38,045 nt of DNA from Herminiimonas sp. (GCA_028292665.1 JAQGLW010000098.1:1-38045); one strand, 5' to 3'; positions 23,850 through 32,889 are shown, counted from the first letter of the stretch. Notes: generated by a model from the sequence alone, not told the origin. Numbers and translations are program-made.

Positions 23850-25213
23850 CCGACCGGCATCAACCGGCTCGCCGACTGGTTTTCCGGCACGGCTTTTTGC
23901 GCCTTGAGGATGTCTGCAATTCCGCCGAACAACTGATCGATCTGCATCTTGTTGATGATCAACGGCGGAGACAGTGCAATGATGTCGCCGGTGGTGCGGA
24001 TCAATACACCCTTGTCCCAGAAGCATTTGAGAAACACATCGAATGCGCGCGCAGTTGGTTTGCCGGGCACGCTTTCAAGCTCGATTCCGCATATCAGGCC
24101 GAGATTGCGCACGTCCTTTACATAAGGCAATCCGCGCAGGCTGTGCGCCGCATCTTCGAAATAGGGCGCCATGCCGGCGGCACGTTCGAATAGCTGCTCG
24201 CTTTTGTACACATCGATTGCCGCCAGCACCGCGGCGGATGCGAGCGGATGTCCGGTATAGGTATAGCCGTGGAAGAACTCGATTGCGTTTTCCGGCGCGG
24301 CATCCATGAACGTGTCATGGATATCCTGACGCACGATCACCGCGCCCATCGGCACCGATGCATTGGTCAGTCCCTTGGCGCAGACGATCATGTCCGGTAC
24401 GACGCCGAAATAGTCGGCCGCGAACGGCGCGCCGAGACGGCCGAAGCCGGTGATGACTTCGTCGAAAATCAGCAGGATGCCGTACTTGTCGCAAATGGCG
24501 CGCAGCTTTTGCAGGTAGCCCTTGGGCGGCAGGATCACGCCGGTAGAGCCCTGGACCGGCTCGACGATGACGGCGGCAACGGTCGCCGGGTCGTGCAGCG
24601 TCAGCAAACGTTGCTCGAGTTCGTCGGCCATTTCGGCGCCGTGTTCGGGCAGGCCGCGCGAGAATGCATTTTTTGCGATGTCGAGCGGATGGCGCAAGTG
24701 ATCGACGCCGGCCAGGGTCGTGCCAAAATGCTTGCGGTTGCCCGCGATGCCGCCGACGGAGATGCCGCCGAAACCGACGCCGTGATAACCGCGTTCGCGT
24801 CCGATCAAGCGTGTCTTCAGGCCGTCGCCGCGCACGCGATGATAGGCGAGCGCGATTTTCAGCGCCGAATCAACTGCTTCCGAACCGTCGTTGCAGAAAA
24901 AAACCCGATTCAAGCCTTCCGGTGCAATCGATACCAGCGCGCTGGCCGCCTCGAATACCTTCGGATGTCCCATTTGAAAGGCCGGCGCATAATCCATCGC
25001 GGCTGCCTGCTGCTGGATTGCGGCGACGATCTTGGGATGGCAATGGCCGGCATTGACGCACCACAGGCCGGAGGTGCCATCCAGAATCCGGCGTCCGTCG
25101 CTCGAGATGTAATACATGCCGGATGCCGACACCAGCATGCGCGGTTCGGCCTTGAATTGCCGATTGGCGGTAAACGGCATCCAGAAATGATCGGTATTGA
25201 GAGTATTGGACAT
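23846..25213 (-). CDS. Class III omega-amino acid:pyruvate aminotransferase
   Basis: PLP-dependent aminotransferase of 455 residues, closest in pattern to beta-alanine/omega-amino acid:pyruvate transaminases (BauA type). Typical parts are HFWMPFTANRQFKAEPRM, LDGTSGLWCVNAGHCHPKI, FCNDGSEAVDSALKIA, GYHGVGFGGISVGGI, the PLP-binding DEVITGFGR (residues 251-259), and the Schiff-base Lys at about 280 in IVCAKGLTNASVPMG. It probably moves amino groups from beta-alanine or polyamine-derived amines to pyruvate. An A/G-rich ribosome site (GAAAGGAAC) precedes the start. It lies immediately left of the dusA island, and its promoter region abuts the left dusA remnant. Confidence 0.92.
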   Translation of the reverse strand: MSNTLNTDHFWMPFTANRQFKAEPRMLVSASGMYYISSDGRRILDGTSGLWCVNAGHCHPKIVAAIQQQAAAMDYAPAFQMGHPKVFEAASALVSIAPEGLNRVFFCNDGSEAVDSALKIALAYHRVRGDGLKTRLIGRERGYHGVGFGGISVGGIAGNRKHFGTTLAGVDHLRHPLDIAKNAFSRGLPEHGAEMADELEQRLLTLHDPATVAAVIVEPVQGSTGVILPPKGYLQKLRAICDKYGILLIFDEVITGFGRLGAPFAADYFGVVPDMIVCAKGLTNASVPMGAVIVRQDIHDTFMDAAPENAIEFFHGYTYTGHPLASAAVLAAIDVYKSEQLFERAAGMAPYFEDAAHSLRGLPYVKDVRNLGLICGIELESVPGKPTARAFDVFLKCFWDKGVLIRTTGDIIALSPPLIINKMQIDQLFGGIADILKAQKAVPENQSASRLMPVG

Positions 25214-25362
25214 GCTGTCATGTTCCTTTCGGATAATGAATGGTTCCGGTCGATTCTTGTCATGGTAGTACGTTTGCCGCCACAGCGGTAGAACCAGTTT
25301 TCGCCGATTCCCGGATAAAAGTCCGTCCCGGTACGATATTGGTTTGATTACGGCGTTTTCCT

Positions 25363-25428
25363 TTGATCCTCGCCAAATTACCCGCCCGCCGCTTTTCCGT
25401 GGCGCCGATGATGGACTGGACCGAATGA
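25363..25428 (+). pseudogene. dusA: 5' remnant of dusA at left end of island
   Basis: In frame with a possible TTG start at 25363 this stretch encodes LAKLPARRFSVAPMMDWTE and then TGA. RRFSVAPMMDWT is the diagnostic N-terminus of tRNA-dihydrouridine synthase A, also seen in the intact dusA at 34.4 kb (RRISVAPMMDWTDRHCR). If five bases after the core are skipped, the next codons read DRRCR, again like DusA. I interpret it as the original 5' end of the host dusA cut off by insertion of the downstream element. An in-frame stop at 25345-25347 bounds it upstream. Confidence 0.65.
25396..25421 (+). repeat. Left direct repeat (putative attL in dusA)
   Basis: Compared with 34455-34480, 22 of 26 positions match, including an uninterrupted CCGATGATGGA followed by TGGAC. 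The two copies are in the same orientation, 9,059 bp apart, and both encode the DusA VAPMMDWT motif. Confidence 0.6.
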
Positions 25429-25505
25429 ATCGCCGGTGCCGAAAAAATCATGATTCAGATCGTTTTGCGGCAGTCGTTATCAACCGGCAAGTCTTTTCGA
25501 TAGAC

Positions 25506-25526
25506 AAAAAAATGGCCCGAAGGCCA
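25506..25526 (-). terminator. Intrinsic terminator of the dehydrogenase operon
   Basis: On the minus strand TGGCC-TTCG-GGCCA forms a 5-bp stem capped by a stable TTCG tetraloop and followed directly by TTTTTTT. It lies about 87 bp past the hydroxyacid dehydrogenase stop and would end the long minus-strand operon. Confidence 0.8.
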
Positions 25527-25612
25527 AGTGTACAGACAGGTTCACGCAAATCGATCTTCAAAGTTGTGTACCGAGCGATGTGAAACCGCTTCGTTTTTTG
25601 ATGCGGAAATCG

Positions 25613-26614
25613 CTAGTATCCCCTTCCCGGATCCACCAGGTTTTCCAGCGGGCGGCCCGCAAGGTGGCGATGCAAATTCCCGAAAACCAACCTCATGGTT
25701 TCGGTCATGTAGCTGGTGGGATCGTCCGCGCCGACGTGCGGATTGATAATCAGATTGGGCGCGGACCACAGATCCGACGGGGGCGGCAGGGGTTCGCTCG
25801 GCAGCACGTCCAGTATCGCGTTGCTCAGATGGCCTTTCTTGAGAAGCTCGACGAGCGCGTGGTGATCCAGAACGCCGGCCCGGCCGACATTGATCAGTCC
25901 GGCCCCCGGCTTGGCGGCTTCGAGCGCCGCGCGGTCGACGAGGTCCCGGGTTTCGGGAGTGAGCGGGGTGGCGATTACGATAAAGTCGGCCCGCTCGAGC
26001 GCATCGTGCAACTGGCTTGGGAGATAGACTTGCTCGACGCCGGGTACGCTTTTTCCGGAACGCCGTACGCCAAAAATTCTTAGCCCGAGGGTCTGTCCTG
26101 CGGCCACCGCGGCTTGTCCCAAGTCGCCGAGTCCGATTACGACCAGAGACTTGCCCCGGATGAGCGGCGTGAAAATCTGGTCCCAGCGTGCGTGCCGCTG
26201 ATTCCAGATAATTTCGGGGAGGCGTGAATTGAGCGCCAGCAAGGCCATCATGAGAAACTCGCGCGCTTTGTCGACATGCACGCCGCTATTGTTGGTCAAC
26301 TGCACGTTCGGCGGCAACCAGTCCAGCGGCATCACATCTTCCACGCCTGCGTCGATCAGATGAATGAATTTGAGTCGCGGGGCAGCATCGGTCAACGTCC
26401 GGCGCGGAAAACGCGGGTGGCTGATTACACCGGAAGAGGTAACGAGTACGGTCGCGGTCGACAGCCTCTGGTCGATTTCTTCGAGATCGTTATTGACCGT
26501 AAAGCGCACCTCGCCTTCCAGCTCGGGATTGCTGAGCCGCGCGGCTTCAATGAGTTCGGGAGTCAGCCAGAAAGGCCGAGGCTTCGATGTCGAATTTTCG
26601 AGATGAACGTGCAT
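25613..26614 (-). CDS. D-isomer specific 2-hydroxyacid dehydrogenase
   Basis: NAD(P)-dependent oxidoreductase of 333 residues that would interconvert a 2-keto acid and the D-2-hydroxy acid. The Rossmann motif is VVIGLGDLGQAAV (GLGDLG at 161-166). The catalytic triad can be placed at Arg245 (NVGRAGVLD), Glu274 (DVLPSEPLP) and His293 (NPHVGAD). The N-terminal substrate domain is divergent, so glyoxylate/hydroxypyruvate reductase, phosphoglycerate dehydrogenase-like and other activities remain possible. It is the last gene of the minus-strand cargo, 128 bp after the amidase, with a terminator beyond it. Confidence 0.88.
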   Translation of the reverse strand: MHVHLENSTSKPRPFWLTPELIEAARLSNPELEGEVRFTVNNDLEEIDQRLSTATVLVTSSGVISHPRFPRRTLTDAAPRLKFIHLIDAGVEDVMPLDWLPPNVQLTNNSGVHVDKAREFLMMALLALNSRLPEIIWNQRHARWDQIFTPLIRGKSLVVIGLGDLGQAAVAAGQTLGLRIFGVRRSGKSVPGVEQVYLPSQLHDALERADFIVIATPLTPETRDLVDRAALEAAKPGAGLINVGRAGVLDHHALVELLKKGHLSNAILDVLPSEPLPPPSDLWSAPNLIINPHVGADDPTSYMTETMRLVFGNLHRHLAGRPLENLVDPGRGY

Positions 26615-26742
26615 TTAATGGCTTCCATTGTGTAGGGGAGGAACTGACCAGGCGTGAACGGCATGCTCAACGAAATGCGGAGGGCGACCATGCGCACTCA
26701 CCGGAATCAGGTCTTGCGTACAGGCCGATAGTCGATAGCCGG

Positions 26743-28029
26743 TCATCGCGTGAGCCTTTCGTGAACCCATTGCGCATTGGCGAGCAGGCGGTGGTCCTCG
26801 CCCCAGCGACCCACCAGCTGCAGGCCAACCGGCAGGCCGTGGCTGCCGCGTGCAAACGGCAGGTGCACGCAGGGCAGCCCGAGCAAGGTCCAGCTGCGGC
26901 AGAACAGCGGATCACCGGTGGCGCCCAGGCCGACCGGGGCTTCGCCGGTGGCGCTCGGCGCCAGCAGCACGTCGAACTGATCAAACAAGGCATCGATGCG
27001 CCGCTTCGCCGCTTCCGTGCGCGCCAGGCCGGCCGCATGTTCGGCACCCGGGATCGCGATACCATCGTCCAGAAGCGCACGCAGGCGGGGGCTCAGGCGG
27101 TCGCGATGATGCAGCCGTTCGTGGCTCAACGCACGAGACATCTCAAAGGCCATCACCGCCTTCTGCAACGCCACCAGGTCGGGCAGGTCATCGGGCAGCA
27201 CGACATCGGACATGGCCACGGCGTGCGGCGCCAGCGCGGCCGTTGCCTCGGCCCAGGCGTGCTGTGTGTCCGCATCGGCCTGCGGCCACTCGGGGGTGCG
27301 GCACAGGCCGATGCGCAGCGCCCCAGCAGCGAACTCCTCGCGCAGCCTCGCGTCGCCGATGAGCACCGAGCCGAGCAACGCCGCGTCACGCACGCTGCGC
27401 CCGAAGCCGCCGACCGTATCGAGCGTCTCCGACAGGCTCTTCACTCCGGCACGCGGCACGCGACCCCAGCTCGGCTTGTAACCGACTACGCCGCAGTAGG
27501 CCGCCGGGCGGATGATCGAGCCGGCCGTTTGCGTGCCCAGCGCCAGCGGCAGCATGCGGTCGGCGACGGCAGCGGCCGAGCCGCTCGACGAGCCGCCCGG
27601 CGTGTGCATAAGGTCGTGGGGATTGCGCGTGAGCCCGGGGTGGAAGTAGGCGAACTCGGTGGTGACGGTCTTGCCCAGCACCAGCGCACCCGCCTCGCGG
27701 CACAGCGCAACCGCGGCCGCGTCGGCAACCGGGCGGTACCCGGCGTAGATCGGCGAACCGTAGCCGGTGGGCAAGTCGGCGGTGTCAAACAGATCCTTCA
27801 CACCGAGCGGCAATCCGTGCAGCGGCCCACGTAGCGGCCCGGCGTCGAGCGAGCGCGCCTGCGCCAGCGCGGTGTCGGGATCGATGTGCGCGAAGGCGTG
27901 AACCTCACCGTCGCGTTCGGCTACGCGGTCGAGACAGGCGCGCACCAGATCGGCAGCGCGCAGTTCACGCCGCGCGAGGAGCGCGGCGGCCTGCCAGGCG
28001 CCGAGTTCGTTGAGCTTCGAAGGAATCAT
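26743..28029 (-). CDS. Amidase-signature family hydrolase
   Basis: A 428-residue amidase of the AS family. The Ser-cisSer-Lys triad is visible: Lys78 in GLPLGVKDLFDT, Ser147 in TPGGSSSGSAAA, and nucleophile Ser171 in GTQTAGSIIRPA. The size is that of AtzE-like or other small-amide amidases, shorter than full allophanate hydrolases (about 600 residues), and it lacks their C-terminal domain. Because of its neighbours (two DUF1989 proteins and an importer), I infer a role in releasing ammonia from an amide or carbamoyl intermediate; the substrate is unknown. It does not look like GatA by context, since gatB and gatC are absent. A 212-bp gap with a strong hairpin separates it from the upstream gene. 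Confidence 0.9.
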   Translation of the reverse strand: MIPSKLNELGAWQAAALLARRELRAADLVRACLDRVAERDGEVHAFAHIDPDTALAQARSLDAGPLRGPLHGLPLGVKDLFDTADLPTGYGSPIYAGYRPVADAAAVALCREAGALVLGKTVTTEFAYFHPGLTRNPHDLMHTPGGSSSGSAAAVADRMLPLALGTQTAGSIIRPAAYCGVVGYKPSWGRVPRAGVKSLSETLDTVGGFGRSVRDAALLGSVLIGDARLREEFAAGALRIGLCRTPEWPQADADTQHAWAEATAALAPHAVAMSDVVLPDDLPDLVALQKAVMAFEMSRALSHERLHHRDRLSPRLRALLDDGIAIPGAEHAAGLARTEAAKRRIDALFDQFDVLLAPSATGEAPVGLGATGDPLFCRSWTLLGLPCVHLPFARGSHGLPVGLQLVGRWGEDHRLLANAQWVHERLTR

Positions 28030-28175
28030 GCTGCGGCCTCACGCCGATCGCGGATTATGCCGGTATCGGTTTCTTCGAGGAACAGGGTAATCTTGCGGCC
28101 GTTTGGTGTCGGCCAATAGTACAAATAGTACAGTTTAATCATGGTCGGATGCGTGGCTTTGTGGATGACTTGGCT

Positions 28176-28210
28176 GCATTGCGGGCTGGCCGCCGGCCGG
28201 CCCGCAATGC
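28176..28210. repeat. Long GC-rich hairpin between DUF1989 gene and amidase
   Basis: GCATTGCGGGC at 28176-28186 pairs perfectly with GCCCGCAATGC at 28200-28210. The stem is extended inward by a T-G wobble and GGCC/GGCC around a GCC loop, about 16 bp in all. No U-run follows on either strand, so it may stabilise or process the polycistronic mRNA or act as a partial terminator. Confidence 0.6.
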
Positions 28211-28241
28211 AACGTAGACAAAGGATGCCGGTGCGCGTTTC

Positions 28242-28883
28242 TCACGCGGGTTGGGGCGCCCCGTCCCAGATCAGTACGCGTACCGGTGTGGGATTGAAGT
28301 CGTTGGAAGGATTGTTGATCTGCGGGCAATTCGAGAAAACGCAGAGCAAGTCCATCTCCGCCACCATATCTATATGGCTGCCGGGTGGAGAGATGCCGTC
28401 GAGTACGGCGAAATTGCCGGTCTCGTCGATCGGCACGTTCATGAAGAAATTGACATTGGGCACGATGTCGCGCTTGGTCATTCCATAGCGGCCGACTTCG
28501 AGCACGAAGTTTTCTCTGCATGCATGCTGGTACCGGGTGGCTTCGCCGAATCGCACCGCGTTGCTTTCGCAGGAACAGCAGCCGGCCAGGGTGTCGTGCC
28601 GGCCCGAACTGTCACCCACGATGCGCGCCATCACGAGACCCTCGTTCGAGATCAGGCGCGTACCCAGCCCGACGTACGCCGACCCCTGTTCGCGCACCGT
28701 GTCCTGCGCGCTGTAGCGCTGAGCGGTGTCGTTCGCCGCGTAGAAAAGGGCGTCCACCGCCTGCTGGCCCTCTATGTCGATCAGGCGCATCGTCTGTCCG
28801 CGGCGCAGCACGTGCGACCAGGGTGTGCGGGCAGGAATCACCACATCAAGCAGCGCATCGGTAATGTCGAATTTTATGTTCAT
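28242..28883 (-). CDS. DUF1989 protein, UAAP2-type (carboxyguanidine deiminase subunit-like)
   Basis: A 213-residue protein of the DUF1989 family, similar to urea carboxylase-associated protein 2. In guanidine-degrading bacteria paired UAAP1/UAAP2 proteins (CgdA/CgdB) form carboxyguanidine deiminase, acting after guanidine carboxylase. Visible motifs are RGQTMRLIDIEGQQAVD, SGRHDTLAGCCSCES with three Cys near residues 102-105, a His-x-Cys at 120-122 and CVFSNCPQINNP near the C-terminus; the Cys/His set could bind metal. The ATG at 28883 is chosen since GGGAG is 6 bases upstream; a GTG one codon earlier is too close. It overlaps the UAAP1-type stop by one base. No carboxylase is nearby, so the substrate may differ. 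Confidence 0.85.
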   Translation of the reverse strand: MNIKFDITDALLDVVIPARTPWSHVLRRGQTMRLIDIEGQQAVDALFYAANDTAQRYSAQDTVREQGSAYVGLGTRLISNEGLVMARIVGDSSGRHDTLAGCCSCESNAVRFGEATRYQHACRENFVLEVGRYGMTKRDIVPNVNFFMNVPIDETGNFAVLDGISPPGSHIDMVAEMDLLCVFSNCPQINNPSNDFNPTPVRVLIWDGAPQPA

Positions 28884-29716
28884 CACTTGCTCCCGCGGCG
28901 CACATGCCGCTCAGTTAACTCGAACGCGCGCTCGGCCTCGATGCAGGCACGGCGGCATGGATCGTCGCCGTCGGGCGGCGGCGCCGAAAAGCGCAGCACA
29001 TCGACAGGCGCCGGCAGCGCGCACAGCTCCGGATCGAGCGGATGGCCCGCATTGGAAAGTACGACCCAGAGATCCATTTCGGCGCGAAGGTCGACGAAGT
29101 CGCCAGCCACGCGTTGCCCGGAATGCCAGACGAAGCGGCCGTCTGCGGCGATGCCTACCGGAGCAAAAAAGCTCACGCAAAGCGGAACGTCTCGACGCGA
29201 AAGGCCGAGTTTGGCAGCCGCAGCGAGAAAGTTATCGCGCGAGTTGCGTGAAGCGCCGGAGCCGAGGGCGGCCGCCATCGACGCTTTCGTCGTCGGGCCG
29301 ACGAGCGGGTCGTGCGCACCTGAGGTGTCTTCGATAATTGAAAACGCCACGCGTCCCATTTCGGTATAGAGAATGCGGCCCTTGCGCAGTCCGGTGCTCC
29401 ATTGCACCTTCATCGTGTCGGCCGTGTTCAATCGCTCCGACGTATCTGCCTCACACCACGCAATCATCGAGACCGCCGACGTGCCCGCGGTGTTGACGAT
29501 GCGCAGCGCTTCGCCGCGCGCCAGCCGCGTGCTCCAGTACCAGCCCCCGGGCAGATGTTCGCGGTGCAGCACGGCGTCGTCCGGCAGGGTGTGTCTGCGA
29601 TCGGTCAGCGGCGGCAAGGCGCGCGCGGCTTCACCTTGGCCTGCGGCACGCAGCGCCTCGTAGCGGGCGCGATGCGCTTGCCGCTCGGTCGCGGGCGATG
29701 TGGATTCGATGCTCAT
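28883..29716 (-). CDS. DUF1989 protein, UAAP1-type (carboxyguanidine deiminase subunit-like)
   Basis: A 277-residue protein of the DUF1989 family, similar to urea carboxylase-associated protein 1 and probable heteromeric partner of the next gene product. It has PGGWYWSTRLARGEALRIVN, SMIAWCEADTSERLNTADT, and TSGAHDPLVGPTT where the partner has a Cys-rich motif, so the metal-binding residues are present in only one of the two. SRRDVPLCVSFFAPV and LRAEMDLWVVLSNAGHPLDP complete the pattern. An excellent AAGGAG site lies 8 bases before the ATG. It follows the ABC ATPase gene by 70 bp. Confidence 0.86.
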   Translation of the reverse strand: MSIESTSPATERQAHRARYEALRAAGQGEAARALPPLTDRRHTLPDDAVLHREHLPGGWYWSTRLARGEALRIVNTAGTSAVSMIAWCEADTSERLNTADTMKVQWSTGLRKGRILYTEMGRVAFSIIEDTSGAHDPLVGPTTKASMAAALGSGASRNSRDNFLAAAAKLGLSRRDVPLCVSFFAPVGIAADGRFVWHSGQRVAGDFVDLRAEMDLWVVLSNAGHPLDPELCALPAPVDVLRFSAPPPDGDDPCRRACIEAERAFELTERHVRRGSK

Positions 29717-29786
29717 TTCAACAGCTCCTTGAGTGTGTTTGTCGGTTCAGGATTAAAGTCGGGCCGATGAGTGATCTGTCCGGCGT

Positions 29787-30602
29787 TCAGGTCGCAGGGT
29801 CGCGGGCCGGGCCGCCGGCGTAGCGCAGCAGGAACTGGCGCGCACGCTCTGTCGTCGGAGCGGAGAAGAAAGCCTCGGGATCGCCGGTCTCGACGACCAC
29901 GCCCCGGTCCATGAAGACAATGCGGCTCGCAGCCTCGCGGGCAAAGGCCATCTCATGCGTGACGACGACCATGGTCATGCCATCGCGTGCGAGGTCGCGC
30001 ATCACGGCCAGCACCTCGCCGACGAGTTCCGGATCGAGGGCGCTGGTTGGTTCGTCGAAGAGCAGCAGCGCCGGCTTCATCGCAAGCGCGCGTGCGATGC
30101 CGATACGCTGCTTCTGGCCGCCGGAAAGGCGCGCAGGGAAGGCATCGCGTTTTTCGTACATGCCTACACGGCGCAGCAACGCCTCGGCCTCGGCGCGCAC
30201 CTCGTCCTTCGGGCGGCGCTGGACATGTACCGGCGCCTCCATCACGTTTTGCAAAACGGTCAAATGCGGCCACAGCGCGAAGTGCTGGAACACCATGCCG
30301 ATGCGCATGCGCATCACGGCCAGCTCGCGGTCGCTCATGACCACGCCGCCTTTGGAGATTCCGACCTGCTGGCCATTGAGCAGGATGCGCCCTGCGTCGG
30401 GCCGCTCGAGCCAGTTAATGCAGCGCAGTAGCGTTGACTTGCCCGAGCCCGACGGCCCGAGCAGGCACACAGTCTCGCCGGATGCAACGCTGAAGCTGAC
30501 GTCTTCGAGTACGTGCAAGGGGCCAAAGCTCTTGGACAGTCCGATGACGTTCAGGGCGGGTTTGATGTTGTCTGGGGCCATAGGGGAAACCGTTATGTTC
30601 AT
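29787..30602 (-). CDS. Polar amino-acid type ABC transporter ATP-binding protein
   Basis: Cytoplasmic ATPase, 271 residues, of the HisP/GlnQ class. Walker A is GPSGSGKST, the Q loop lies in [12 protein letters not shown], the signature is LSGGQKQR, Walker B is [15 protein letters not shown], and the switch His is in [12 protein letters not shown]. The start at 30602 is preferred because GGAGG is 7 bases upstream and the ATG overlaps the permease stop by 4 bp. An open frame continues far upstream but only as a shadow of the permease gene. It forms one importer with the following three features. Confidence 0.94.
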   Translation of the reverse strand: MNITVSPMAPDNIKPALNVIGLSKSFGPLHVLEDVSFSVASGETVCLLGPSGSGKSTLLRCINWLERPDAGRILLNGQQVGISKGGVVMSDRELAVMRMRIGMVFQHFALWPHLTVLQNVMEAPVHVQRRPKDEVRAEAEALLRRVGMYEKRDAFPARLSGGQKQRIGIARALAMKPALLLFDEPTSALDPELVGEVLAVMRDLARDGMTMVVVTHEMAFAREAASRIVFMDRGVVVETGDPEAFFSAPTTERARQFLLRYAGGPARDPAT

Positions 30603-31255
30603 CGGCGCGCCTCCGCCATGCGGCCGACCGTCGACACGCCGGCTTCCACGACCAGGCACAGCGCCCAGTACAGCAGCATGGCGACGATGAAGGACGCGAA
30701 GGGCACGTAGCGTCGAGACTGGATCGAGCTTGCGGCATTGGTGAGCTCGGGTAGTGCAATGATGGTAAGGAAGGCGCTGTCCTTGATGATCTGGATGATC
30801 TGGTTCCCCACCACCGGCGCGGATGCCAGCGCCAGCGGCGGCAACACGATGCGGCGAAACAGTTTCAGTCCGATATAGCCGAAGGCCTGGCCCGCTTCGA
30901 TCGGCTCGCGCGGTTGCGCCATCCAGGCGCCGCGCAGGATCTCGGCCATGTAGGCGGTGTGGTAGACGATCAGCGCTGCGAGACCTGCGCCCCAATTGTC
31001 GAAGCGCACTCCTACCGACGGCAATCCGTAGTAGACGATGTACACAAATAGCAGAAACGGCGTGCAGCGCGCGGCATCGACGAACACTTGCGCCGCCTGA
31101 GCTAGGAAGCGTGCGCGGTGCATCAGCAGCGTGGAGAGCAAGACCCCGAGCGCCAGCGCGCAGAGCCCGGCCAACACCGACAGCAGCATGGTGTTCGCCA
31201 GGCCCGACAGCAACAGGCTGCGTTCCGACCAGACGATGCCGAAATCGTGGATCAC
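30599..31255 (-). CDS. Polar amino-acid type ABC transporter permease 2
   Basis: Inner-membrane permease of the HisM/GlnP class, 218 residues and about five helices. It contains [20 protein letters not shown], the helix [19 protein letters not shown], and the EAA loop [23 protein letters not shown]-type segment contacting the ATPase. It starts with GTG at 31255, preceded by GGAGG, and overlaps the upstream permease stop by 4 bp (GTGA). Confidence 0.92.
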   Translation of the reverse strand: MIHDFGIVWSERSLLLSGLANTMLLSVLAGLCALALGVLLSTLLMHRARFLAQAAQVFVDAARCTPFLLFVYIVYYGLPSVGVRFDNWGAGLAALIVYHTAYMAEILRGAWMAQPREPIEAGQAFGYIGLKLFRRIVLPPLALASAPVVGNQIIQIIKDSAFLTIIALPELTNAASSIQSRRYVPFASFIVAMLLYWALCLVVEAGVSTVGRMAEARR

Positions 31256-31899
31256 GTCGGCACCTCCAGGCGCGCCCGCCGACGCTCGATCCAGCGCTGC
31301 GCGCTGACCAGGGCGTACACGATGGGCACGTAGATTGCGATGGCAACGAACAACGGCGGCAGCGGCTCGTAGGTGTATGCGCCGATGCGCACCGCGGCGC
31401 GCGTGATTTCGACCACGCCGACCACGGCGAGCACTGGCGTCACCTTGATCAGCTGCGTCATTTCGTTGACAAGCCCGGGCAGGCTGGTGCGTGCGATCTG
31501 CGGCAGCACGATGCGCCGGAACAGCAGTCCGCGCCGCATGCCCACCGACTGCGCGGCCTCGATCTGCTCCTTCGGAAAGGCCATCAATGCGGCACGCCAG
31601 ACCTCGCAGTTGAAGGCCGAGGTATTCATCGTGAGCGCCAGCACGCCGGCGGTTATCGGGCCCACCTCGATGCCCACGTTGGGCAACCCGTAGAACAGCA
31701 GGAGCAGCAGAGTCACCAGCGGCGAGGCCCGCAGCAGGCTTACGTAGACCGCGACGATCGGCGCGGCCGCAGGCACCCGCGCCCAGCGCAGCAATGCCAT
31801 CCCCAGTCCGATGGGAAGGCCCAGCGCGATACCGGCAGCCGACAGCAGGAGCGTGGTCAGCGCTCCGCTGAAGATCGACAGTATGTCCGCAGAACTCAT
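31252..31899 (-). CDS. Polar amino-acid type ABC transporter permease 1
   Basis: Second membrane subunit, 215 residues. It begins [20 protein letters not shown], then [40 protein letters not shown], and the EAA loop [20 protein letters not shown]. The ATG at 31899 lies 7 bp after the stop of the binding-protein gene. A longer frame to 32037 is only the shadow of that gene. Confidence 0.92.
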   Translation of the reverse strand: MSSADILSIFSGALTTLLLSAAGIALGLPIGLGMALLRWARVPAAAPIVAVYVSLLRASPLVTLLLLLFYGLPNVGIEVGPITAGVLALTMNTSAFNCEVWRAALMAFPKEQIEAAQSVGMRRGLLFRRIVLPQIARTSLPGLVNEMTQLIKVTPVLAVVGVVEITRAAVRIGAYTYEPLPPLFVAIAIYVPIVYALVSAQRWIERRRARLEVPT

Positions 31900-31906
31900 G
31901 CCGCGA

Positions 31907-32752
31907 TCAGAACTCGGGCGTGAACGACACCGGCAGGTCGAAGGCTTGGCCGAACCACTTCTTCTGCAGCGCAGGCACCGTGCCGTTGGCCTTCTGCTTG
32001 GCGATGAAGCCGTTAATGTACGCGAGCAGGTCGGCATTGCCTTTCTTGACCGACCAGGCGGCGACCGACTTGGCGGCGACAGGCTGCCCCAGCGCGAACA
32101 CCGCCGGCTTTTCGTTCACCAGCGCCGTCAGGCTGATGATGGTATTGACGACGTAGTCGGTGCGGCCGAGCGCCAGATCCTGATAGGCTTCGGGATAGGA
32201 GGTGTACTGGACGATCTTGCCCATCTTGCCGCCTTCCTTCTCGATCGCCGCCTGAAGTTGGGACAGATGATCCAGCTGGGCGCTGCCGGCCTGGACGCCC
32301 ACCGTTTTACCGCTCAAGTCCTTGATCGACTTGATGGAATCGTTCTTGCGCTTGACGTAGTAGTCCGTGGCATCGGCAATCGGGCTGGCGAAATCGAGCG
32401 ACTGTATGCGTTCCTTGGTGATGACGGCGCCGGTAATTGCGATGTCGTATTTGCCCGTGGCCACGCCCGCAAGGATCCCGGTAAAGGGCAGAATCTCATG
32501 GCGAATCTTGAACGGCGCGTACTTCTCCAGCGCATCGACCATTTCGTTATCGAAGCCGGTGGGCTTGCCATCCTTGACGAACTCGAACGGCCGGTAGTCG
32601 TCTTCGGTTGCAACGACAATGTAACCGCGCTTCTTGATCTCCTCCAGCGTGGCGCTATGGGCGCTGCCGACGGCAGTCCATAGGATGAAAGGCAGCAGCA
32701 GGGCGGAAAATGCGCGGCGGCGGGAGGCTGTGGTTTTAGGAAATCCGGACAT
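31907..32752 (-). CDS. Periplasmic solute-binding protein, amino-acid type (SBP_bac_3)
   Basis: Substrate-binding subunit, 281 residues, with a Sec signal peptide ending about residue 33 (GSAHSATLEE). SBP family 3 patterns are GYIVVATEDDYRPFEF, GKPTGFDNEMVDAL, GKYDIAITGAVITKERIQ, LSGKTVGVQAGSAQ and LALGRTDYVVNT. The Arg in ITKERIQSLDFA aligns with the Arg that holds the alpha-carboxylate in HisJ-like proteins, so the ligand may be amino-acid-like. The exact ligand is unknown. It is first in the minus-strand cargo operon and divergent from the LysR gene. Confidence 0.92.
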   Translation of the reverse strand: MSGFPKTTASRRRAFSALLLPFILWTAVGSAHSATLEEIKKRGYIVVATEDDYRPFEFVKDGKPTGFDNEMVDALEKYAPFKIRHEILPFTGILAGVATGKYDIAITGAVITKERIQSLDFASPIADATDYYVKRKNDSIKSIKDLSGKTVGVQAGSAQLDHLSQLQAAIEKEGGKMGKIVQYTSYPEAYQDLALGRTDYVVNTIISLTALVNEKPAVFALGQPVAAKSVAAWSVKKGNADLLAYINGFIAKQKANGTVPALQKKWFGQAFDLPVSFTPEF

Positions 32753-32799
32753 CGTAATGCTCCTGAAAGATTAGCGAAATTGACGTAACGGCCGATGCG

Positions 32800-32837
32800 A
32801 GCCGCTTGGCGGCGCACCGTATTTCGTTCAAGCGGCT
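32800..32837 (-). promoter_or_regulatory. Inverted repeat in leader of the importer operon
   Basis: AGCCGCTTG at 32800-32808 and CAAGCGGCT at 32829-32837 form a perfect 9-bp stem with a 20-base loop. It lies 48-85 bases before the binding-protein ATG, probably within the mRNA leader. Confidence 0.45.
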
Positions 32838-32889
32838 GCTTCACGAAGGACACTGCGTGATCGTCCGGGGACGTTCGCCGCTCCGACCG

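Noticed and set aside
25344-25583. A 79-codon plus-strand frame across the left dusA remnant
   Set aside because: It uses a different frame from the DusA-like residues, runs through the terminator hairpin, and has no recognisable product.
26743-28029. Amidase gene as GatA of the Glu-tRNA amidotransferase
   Set aside because: No gatB or gatC is adjacent, and the gene lies within a catabolic island rather than a translation context.
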